Part shown: piece by piece, positions 59,028 through 64,000 of the stretch
How positions within the stretch are numbered: the stretch's first letter is position 1
Layout of the letters: every line of letters starts with the position of its first letter
NCBI GenBank assembly: GCA_964540815.1
Contig: CAZIOH010000012.1
Coordinates: forward strand, 1-64,000
Direction of reading: 5' to 3'
Origin: CAZIOH01 sp964540815
GTDB lineage: Bacteria > Myxococcota_A > Polyangia > Fen-1088
DNA: 64,000 nt
The notes under the pieces: model-generated
The model's input: only the letters and a program-made list of their open reading frames with translations
The model's database searches: none
Told to the model about the DNA's origin: nothing
Translations under genes and position numbers: made by a program

Positions 59028-60449
59028 TCAGACGAACCGGGCGAACAGCACCAGGCGACCGAAGGTGATCCCGCCGCCGTGGTCGCTCACCTGTTCGTGG
59101 GATCTGTGGACGGCGCCGAGATACTCCACGTGGTGCGAGATGGCCTTGGTGAAGGTCTGGATGACCGCGACCGCGATCTGGCTGGCCACCTGCGCGTCGA
59201 GAGCGCGCTCGGCCGGTTGCGCGAAGCGGGCGGCGAGCTCGGGCGAGGCGGTCCACAGCAGGCGAATCGCGGCCAGGGACAGCGCCAGGCGCCCGACGTA
59301 GTCGAGCAGCGATCCGGCCTCGGTGTAGGGGTTGCGGAGGATGAAGTGGGCGCAGTACCGACCGAGCAGCTCGTCGATGGTCCCCGGCGCTCGGGCCTCG
59401 AGCACGGAGCGGCGCCGTTCGTCCACCTCCCGAAGCCGCGCCGGGGTCACGCTCGCCCCGTCGGCGCCCGGGACGGCGCCCGGGGACGTCTCCAGGCACT
59501 CCGCCTGAAGCGAGGCCATGGCCTGGTCGAGCAGCTCGGCGAAGCGCCGCGAGTGCGTGAGCCGCCGCCGGTCGAGCCACATCGACGCCGCGGCGGCGAC
59601 CACCACCGCCCCCCCTCGGCCCTCCTCGAACGCCTGCAGATCGGCATGCAAGCTGGCGAGGAGCCCGGGATCCTCGGCGGCCTCGAGCTCGACCTCGAGG
59701 CGCCGCTTCTGCATCGCGTGCTCGGCGTGGGTGGAGTGGCCCCGCCCCGCGCGAAAGAAGGTGTCGACGTTGGCGGCGAGGTTCGCCGCGAAGAGCAACC
59801 GCGCCCCGATCGGATATTCCCCGCGCTCGAAGAGCCGCAGCAGGGTGCCGCGCACCCGCGAGAAGGCCTGGGCGTACAGATCGAGCGGGTCGGCGTCCAG
59901 CACCTTGCCGACGTAGCCGTGGGCCCTCGGCAACACCGGGACGGTGGTCGGCTCCTGCACGAGCCCGTCGTCGGCGAGCAAGGTCAGGCGCGCGAGCTCG
60001 GGGCAGGCGAGGGAGCCCGTGACCTCGAGCCGACCCTCGACCGCCAGCGAGGTGCGCGGGAAGATCGCGCAGGTGGTGCTGAGCGCGGCGGGGCCGTAGT
60101 CCCGGTGGATGCCGCACGCCCCGTCCGTCTCGAGGAGCGGGCACGCGCCCCGGTCGTCGAGCTGAACCAGGTTCTGGGGCTTCGCGCCGCCGCGAGGCAT
60201 TCCGAGCACCACCAGGCGGACCACCTTCTCCCGTCGCTCCGGATGGAGCGCGACGGCCGCCCGCATGCGATCAATGGCCTCGCGATCGATCGAGATGCCG
60301 AAGTCGCGGCAGCACGTGTCTTCACAGGCGCCGCCGATACAAGAGAACCTGCGCATGGCCCGGGTGGCGAGCTCGGGGTGCAGGCTCGGAAACTCGACGG
60401 GGATCTCGGGCAAGGAAACGCCATGAGCATCACGAATCAGCAAGGACAT
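59028..60449 (-). CDS. FliB-like flagellin lysine-N-methylase family protein
   Basis: 473 residues; AAGGAGG lies about 10 nt before the ATG. The Cys-rich metal-binding core is visible: RRFSCIGGACEDTCCRDFGI (about 33-52), ACPLLETDGACGIHRDYGPA, LSTTCAIFPRTS and TGSLACPELARL. These match the FliB family, whose members methylate lysines of flagellin in enterobacteria, probably through an iron-sulfur cluster. FliB homologues are also found in bacteria without the classical target, so the substrate here is open. The C-terminal half is helical (YCAHFILRNPYTEAGSLLDY). A YjfB-like motility gene starts 195 nt away on the opposite strand. No flagellar gene is in the window. Confidence 0.8.
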   Translation of the reverse strand: MSLLIRDAHGVSLPEIPVEFPSLHPELATRAMRRFSCIGGACEDTCCRDFGISIDREAIDRMRAAVALHPERREKVVRLVVLGMPRGGAKPQNLVQLDDRGACPLLETDGACGIHRDYGPAALSTTCAIFPRTSLAVEGRLEVTGSLACPELARLTLLADDGLVQEPTTVPVLPRAHGYVGKVLDADPLDLYAQAFSRVRGTLLRLFERGEYPIGARLLFAANLAANVDTFFRAGRGHSTHAEHAMQKRRLEVELEAAEDPGLLASLHADLQAFEEGRGGAVVVAAAASMWLDRRRLTHSRRFAELLDQAMASLQAECLETSPGAVPGADGASVTPARLREVDERRRSVLEARAPGTIDELLGRYCAHFILRNPYTEAGSLLDYVGRLALSLAAIRLLWTASPELAARFAQPAERALDAQVASQIAVAVIQTFTKAISHHVEYLGAVHRSHEQVSDHGGGITFGRLVLFARFV

Positions 60450-60643
60450 TCGGCCGAGCCTCCTTTGCAGTTTCCGTACCCGACGCGACCCTGGCGGTAT
60501 CGGCGGTTCTGGCCGAGATCCTGACCCGTACGCCGGGGGCGGCGGTTGACGCGGACTGCAGATCGGGCCGGGCGGCAGCTCTTGCCCGGCGATTCTTGCC
60601 GGGTTGGCTCAAGTCCGGGCATCGCCTGGCCGAGGAGGGAGGG

Positions 60644-60817
60644 ATGGACTCGAACTCTGTCACAAGCACCTCCGACCTCAGCGCCGTCTACGCAGCCGCC
60701 ATGGCCAAGCGCAGCCAGGACCAGAACAAGGTCGAAGGCCAGAGCGCCCTGCGCCTGATCGAGGCCTCGGCCCCGCCCCCGCTCCCTCCCGACGCGACCA
60801 TCAGCGTCCGCGCCTGA
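60644..60817 (+). CDS. YjfB-like small putative motility protein
   Basis: 57 residues from the ATG at 60644, with a purine-rich GAGGAGGGAGGG immediately upstream. The sequence (SDLSAVYAAAMAKRSQDQNK, then ALRLIEASAPPPLPP and ISVRA) follows the pattern of the YjfB family: a short helix with SQ, an ALxLLE-type helix, a Pro-rich stretch and a final IxVxA strand. The family is annotated as putative motility proteins with unknown function. It is divergent from the FliB-like gene, which supports a motility context. A longer in-frame start at 60596 has no ribosome site. Confidence 0.55.
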   Translation: MDSNSVTSTSDLSAVYAAAMAKRSQDQNKVEGQSALRLIEASAPPPLPPDATISVRA

Positions 60818-60900
60818 CGCCCCGAACCACCGTTCACGCGTTCGGCCGTCGGTCGGCATGAGCGGGCCGAAGGTCAGAACGAGCGTCGAGACCGGTGGCA

Positions 60901-61035
60901 GTCGTCGTGGCCGCGATCGTTGACGTGGCCGTGGCCGAAACCGTGATCTTTGACGTGCACGTGCACGTCAACGTCAACGTCAACGACCACGGGCGTCGAT
61001 CACGGCCACGACGACGACGACGACCACGGCCACGG
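60901..61035. repeat. Hairpin-rich inverted-repeat region with a perfect 22-bp palindrome
   Basis: At 60950-60971 TTGACGTGCAC is followed directly by GTGCACGTCAA, a perfect 22-bp palindrome, then two further CGTCAA units. Around it GTCGTCGTGGCCG (60901-60913) can pair with CGGCCACGACGAC (about 61003-61015), and GTGGCC..GTGATC pairs with GATCACGGCCAC. The region lies between the convergent YjfB-like and ggt genes, so it may act as a two-way terminator. On the minus strand it also reads as an Asp/Val/His-alternating peptide without start or stop, probably not a gene. Confidence 0.8.
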
Positions 61036-61058
61036 GTCTCGAGGGCCGCGTGTGGCGG

Positions 61059-62858
61059 TCAGTATCCGGCGGGGTGGCTGGGGCTGCGGGGCTCCGCGGC
61101 GGCATCCCAGCCGTTAGGGGTGCGCACGATGAGGTTGGCGGTACCGATGTGGGGGAGCGTCTTCAGCTCCTGTCCGCGGGCCGTCAGGGCGTCGAGCACG
61201 TCCCGGCTGATCTCGGGTTCGACCATCACGAGCTCGGGAACCCACTGGTCGTGAATGCGCGGGGCCGAGATGGCGGCCTCGGCGTTCATCTTCCAGTCGA
61301 TGACGTTCAGGATCACCTGCAGGGTCGCGGTGATGATGGTCGGCCCTCCGGCCGCCCCCGCGACCAGGCGCACCCCGTCCGCGTCGAGGACCAGCGTCGG
61401 GGTCATGGACGACAGTGGACGCTTGCCCGGCGCGAGCGCGTTCTGCGCGCTCCCGATCAGCCCGAACCCGTTGGGGCTGCCGGGCTGGATCGCAAAATCG
61501 TCGATCTGGTCGTTGAGCACGATCCCGGTCTTCTCGACCACCACCTTGGCGCCGAAGCCGAGGTTGATGGTGGTGGTGAGCGCGATGGCGTTGCCGTCGC
61601 CGTCCACCACGCACAGGTGCGCGGTCCCGCCGTCGCGGTGCAGAGCGGGCGGCGGGGCATCCTCGGTCGTCCCGTAGGCGTCCCGGGGAAGCACGCGGCG
61701 ATCGGCCAGCTTCCCCGCCATGGCGGCCATGTTTCCCGGTGCGAGCAGCCGCGCGGTGGGTACCGCCACGAAGTCCGGATCGCCGAGGTAGCGGGCGCGG
61801 TCCGCGAACACGTGCTTGAGGGTCTCGGCCAGCACCTGCAGGTAGGCCGACGAGCCCGCCCCGAGCTCGACCATGTCCGAGGACCGTGGGAAGCGCGCCG
61901 ACAAGATCCCGAGCGCCTCGACGAGCGCGAGGCCGCCGGAGGACGGCGGCGGCATGGACAGGACGCGCAGGCCGCGGTAGCTCGTCTCGAGGGGCGTCCG
62001 CTCGGCGGGTCGGTAGTCCGCGAGATCGTCGACGGTGAGGACCCCTCCAGCGGCCCGGGCCGCCTTCGCGATCGCCTCGGCCAGCGGACCTCGATAGAAG
62101 GCCCGGGGTCCCCCCTGCCGCAGTCGCCCGAGGGTCTCGGCGAGGTCGGGCCTGCGGACGACGTCGCCTTCGCGCGGCCCCCGCGACGGCTCGACGCCGC
62201 CCGACCCCGCGGGCGACCCCGCTCTCCGCGCCGGCGGCGCCGCGGGCACGAGCAGGTGCCGCAAGGACTCGGACTTCTCGCCGGCCAAGGCCTCCGCCAG
62301 CCGCCAGGACACCGGGAAACCCTGGCGCGCGAGCTTTTCGACCGGCTGCACGCACCGTGCGAAGGGGAGCTTCCCGAAGCGCGCCACCAGCTCCCCGAGG
62401 CCCGCGACCTCGCCGGGGACCCCCACCGCGAGGCCCCCCTCGCGCGCGCGCGCCGGATCCACCTGGCCATCCGCCGTCAGGAAGAGGGCGGTCCTCAACC
62501 CGGCCGGCGCGCGCTCCCGAAAATCGAGGGCGTACACCCGGTGCTCTTTGGCACGATAGTAAAGGGCGAAGCCGCCCCCGCCGATCCCGGAGGCCTGGGG
62601 ATGGACCACCCCGAGCGCCAGGGCCACGCCACAAGCCGCGTCCGCGGCATTGCCCCCGGACGCCAGGATGGCGCGACCGACCTCGGAGGCCGCCAGGTTG
62701 TCCGACGCCACCGCGGCGTGCGCGGCATGGAAGGGCGGCGGCGCCGCCGAACGAGAAATCCCGACATCCACCGATGTGACGAAAACGAGACAGACGAGCA
62801 CGCCCATCCGGGCCGACCCTCGAGATTTCCACCCGGGCTTTGGCAAACACGGCTTCAC
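61059..62858 (-). CDS. ggt: Gamma-glutamyltransferase
   Basis: 599 residues from the GTG at 62858. It was preferred over the ATG at 62807 because GAGGTGA lies 7 nt upstream and because it supplies a basic n-region (KPGWKSRGSAR) before the hydrophobic signal core VLVCLVFVTSVDVG. The proenzyme motifs are clear: AVASDNLAASEVGRAILASG, GNAADAACGVALALGVVHPQ, SGIGGGGFALYY; then the self-cleavage site region RDGGTAHLCVVDGDGNAIAL with the nucleophile Thr; and AAGGPTIITATLQVILNVID. The periplasmic enzyme hydrolyses or transfers the glutamyl group of glutathione and similar peptides. An insert of about 25 Pro/Gly/Arg residues lies near residue 215. Confidence 0.95.
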   Translation of the reverse strand: MKPCLPKPGWKSRGSARMGVLVCLVFVTSVDVGISRSAAPPPFHAAHAAVASDNLAASEVGRAILASGGNAADAACGVALALGVVHPQASGIGGGGFALYYRAKEHRVYALDFRERAPAGLRTALFLTADGQVDPARAREGGLAVGVPGEVAGLGELVARFGKLPFARCVQPVEKLARQGFPVSWRLAEALAGEKSESLRHLLVPAAPPARRAGSPAGSGGVEPSRGPREGDVVRRPDLAETLGRLRQGGPRAFYRGPLAEAIAKAARAAGGVLTVDDLADYRPAERTPLETSYRGLRVLSMPPPSSGGLALVEALGILSARFPRSSDMVELGAGSSAYLQVLAETLKHVFADRARYLGDPDFVAVPTARLLAPGNMAAMAGKLADRRVLPRDAYGTTEDAPPPALHRDGGTAHLCVVDGDGNAIALTTTINLGFGAKVVVEKTGIVLNDQIDDFAIQPGSPNGFGLIGSAQNALAPGKRPLSSMTPTLVLDADGVRLVAGAAGGPTIITATLQVILNVIDWKMNAEAAISAPRIHDQWVPELVMVEPEISRDVLDALTARGQELKTLPHIGTANLIVRTPNGWDAAAEPRSPSHPAGY

Positions 62859-62966
62859 GTCGATGTCACCTCTTACAGGAGCCGATTCGAGTCTTACAGC
62901 AAAAGAATGACCACACCTCTTTGCAAAGCTCAAAATCGACGGCGTAAGATGTGCGACGCTCGCTCG

Positions 62967-62972
62967 TAGAAA
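62967..62972 (+). promoter_or_regulatory. -10-like TAGAAA, 7 nt before the PilZ-like gene
   Basis: TAGAAA followed by CGCATCC and the ATG at 62980. The surrounding 120-nt spacer is AT-richer than its flanks, as expected for the promoter region of two divergent genes. Confidence 0.4.
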
Positions 62973-62979
62973 CGCATCC

Positions 62980-64000
62980 ATGGACCAGAAGACCACCAAA
63001 AGCCCCCACCCACCCGTCAATCTGCGGATCAAGTTTCGGAGCGACAGCCTGCCGCAGTTCATCGAGCGGTATGCCACCGACGTGAGTCGGGGCGGCATCT
63101 TCATCCGCACGCGCGAGCCGCTCGGGGTGGGCACGCAGCTCAAGCTCGACTTCCAGTACCAGGGTGGAACCCCGCTCATGTCGGGAGACGGCACCGTGGT
63201 GTGGGTGCGCGAGTTCGATCCGAGCCGGGCCAACGTGCCCCCCGGAATGGGTGTGCGCTTCGACAAGCTGGCGCCGGAGAGCCTCGGGGTTCTCGAGCAG
63301 ATCCTGGTCGCCAAGGCCCAGCGCGAAGGTGGAGCGGCCGGAGCCACGGGCGTGAACCCGAGCCGGCCGGTGCCGCCGGAAAATGTGCCCGGAGGTGGGC
63401 GCCGCCCGGGCCCGGCCGGTTCACCACAACAGGCCGCCACGCCCCCGGCCCCCGCGCCTCAGGCCGCCGTGGTCGCTCCGCCGGCTCCTCGCACGTCGGC
63501 CGATTCACCCCCGGCCGCGGGAGCCGCCGCGGCAACACCGGGCGCACCACCTGCGGCGCCAGCCCCGCCAGTGAGCGGCCCGCCCCCGGCTTCGACCGGG
63601 GCAATCTCCGGCGCCATCTTTCCCGAGACCCCGTCCTTCGTGGACTCGGACGAGCTCGACGAGGAGCCGACCCAGATCGCCGCCGGCTTGCCCTCCCTCA
63701 TGGGCGGAGGTCCCGAGCTCGAGGACAGCGCCGTGGCCTCGGCCCCGCGCCTGCCCGGGATGGCCACGTCGAGATCGGTCGGGACCGATGCGCCGCCATC
63801 CCCGGGCGGCCGATCGCCGGCCGAGGCCCCGGGCCCGGCGCCCGTGGGTGCAGACCACGATGCTCCGGCGTCGCAGCTCTTCACGTCGGCGCTGCGCGGC
63901 GGCCCGGCCCGAGAGCCGTCCGCGCCGGCGGTTCCGAGCGCGATGAACCAGCCAGAGCCGAGCGGGGAGTCCACCACCGAGAGCACGGTTCCAGGCCTCG
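62980..64000 (+). CDS. PilZ-like (TIGR02266-type) domain protein with long Pro/Ala tail, 3' end outside window
   Basis: Open from the ATG at 62980 to the window end (at least 340 codons). Residues about 13-115 are a PilZ-like fold: NLRIKFRSDSLPQFIERYAT, DVSRGGIFIRTREPLGVGTQ, GDGTVVWVREFDP and GMGVRFDKLAPESLGVLEQI. The motif DVSRGGIFI is typical of the myxobacterial TIGR02266 paralogue family, which often lacks the full cyclic-di-GMP signature; here the N-terminal RxxxR is only partly kept. The rest is low-complexity Pro/Ala/Gly with acidic patches (DSDELDEEPTQIAAGLPSLM). It may be a cyclic-di-GMP or protein-interaction module in signalling or motility. The C-terminal end cannot be judged. Confidence 0.8.
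   Translation, partial: MDQKTTKSPHPPVNLRIKFRSDSLPQFIERYATDVSRGGIFIRTREPLGVGTQLKLDFQYQGGTPLMSGDGTVVWVREFDPSRANVPPGMGVRFDKLAPESLGVLEQILVAKAQREGGAAGATGVNPSRPVPPENVPGGGRRPGPAGSPQQAATPPAPAPQAAVVAPPAPRTSADSPPAAGAAAATPGAPPAAPAPPVSGPPPASTGAISGAIFPETPSFVDSDELDEEPTQIAAGLPSLMGGGPELEDSAVASAPRLPGMATSRSVGTDAPPSPGGRSPAEAPGPAPVGADHDAPASQLFTSALRGGPAREPSAPAVPSAMNQPEPSGESTTESTVPGL

Noticed and set aside
60895..61254. Small plus-strand frame with a Val/Asp/His-alternating N-terminus
   Set aside because: The composition comes directly from the inverted repeats, there is no ribosome site, and the rest overlaps the 3' end of ggt antisense.

Overview
The window is about 64 kb of very GC-rich chromosome from a Gram-negative bacterium, most likely a myxobacterium (phylum Myxococcota; class uncertain). 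The signs are a giant TPR protein, a zinc-ribbon/GYF/TonB-like protein of the AgmX (GltJ) type, eukaryotic-like Ser/Thr kinases (one degenerate), Gly-rich and Cys-rich lipoproteins, a PilZ-like domain of the myxobacterial type with a long Pro/Ala tail, and an F-type ATP synthase operon with both b and b' subunits. There is one 100-N assembly gap (44345-44444). I saw no rRNA, tRNA, insertion sequence or CRISPR array.

Layout. (1) 1-4062, minus strand: M50 protease - scpA - scpB - pseudouridine synthase with ATGA-type overlaps, followed by the start of purH, which leaves the window. (2) 4231-8179: a small outer-membrane-like protein, a probable pseudokinase with one membrane span, and an acidic hypothetical protein. 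(3) 8231-19627: an 11.4-kb gene for a 3,798-residue TPR protein. (4) 19792-23064: a radical-SAM gene, then a scarred accessory insert (fused vsr/dcm-like remnant, toxin-like gene, truncated possible immunity gene), then a second, internally deleted copy of the 3' part of the same radical-SAM gene. This is the clearest trace of horizontal transfer. (5) 23354-36921: envelope genes (cytochrome-P460-like lipoprotein, Cys-rich lipoproteins, thioredoxin-like lipoproteins, an outer-membrane protein), a second radical-SAM/DUF2344 protein, the AgmX/GltJ-like protein and an intact Ser/Thr kinase. (6) 36959-43226: an osmoprotectant ABC importer whose binding protein and permease are one chain, a single-chain EgtD-EgtB ergothioneine enzyme and an enolase-superfamily enzyme. 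(7) 43283-47538: an RpoH-like sigma factor broken by the assembly gap, divergent from a UshA-like lipoprotein, and an AgmX/PglI-tail protein. (8) 47511-60449, minus strand: FliB-like methylase, biotin carboxylase, ATP synthase (b', b, delta, alpha, gamma, beta, epsilon), an RlmL-like 23S rRNA methyltransferase and Lnt. (9) 60644-64000: a YjfB-like small protein, a hairpin-rich spacer, gamma-glutamyltransferase and a PilZ-like protein cut by the window end.

How the genes work together. Most are housekeeping: chromosome condensation (ScpAB), ATP synthesis, rRNA modification, lipoprotein maturation, osmoprotection. Two motility-flavoured themes appear: a GltI-like plus GltJ-like pair with kinases nearby, and FliB with YjfB. 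At nine genes a -10-like hexamer sits only 6-9 nt before the start codon with no Shine-Dalgarno sequence, suggesting leaderless mRNAs; many envelope genes instead have strong Shine-Dalgarno sequences. Calls rest on reading motifs by eye; no database search was run.
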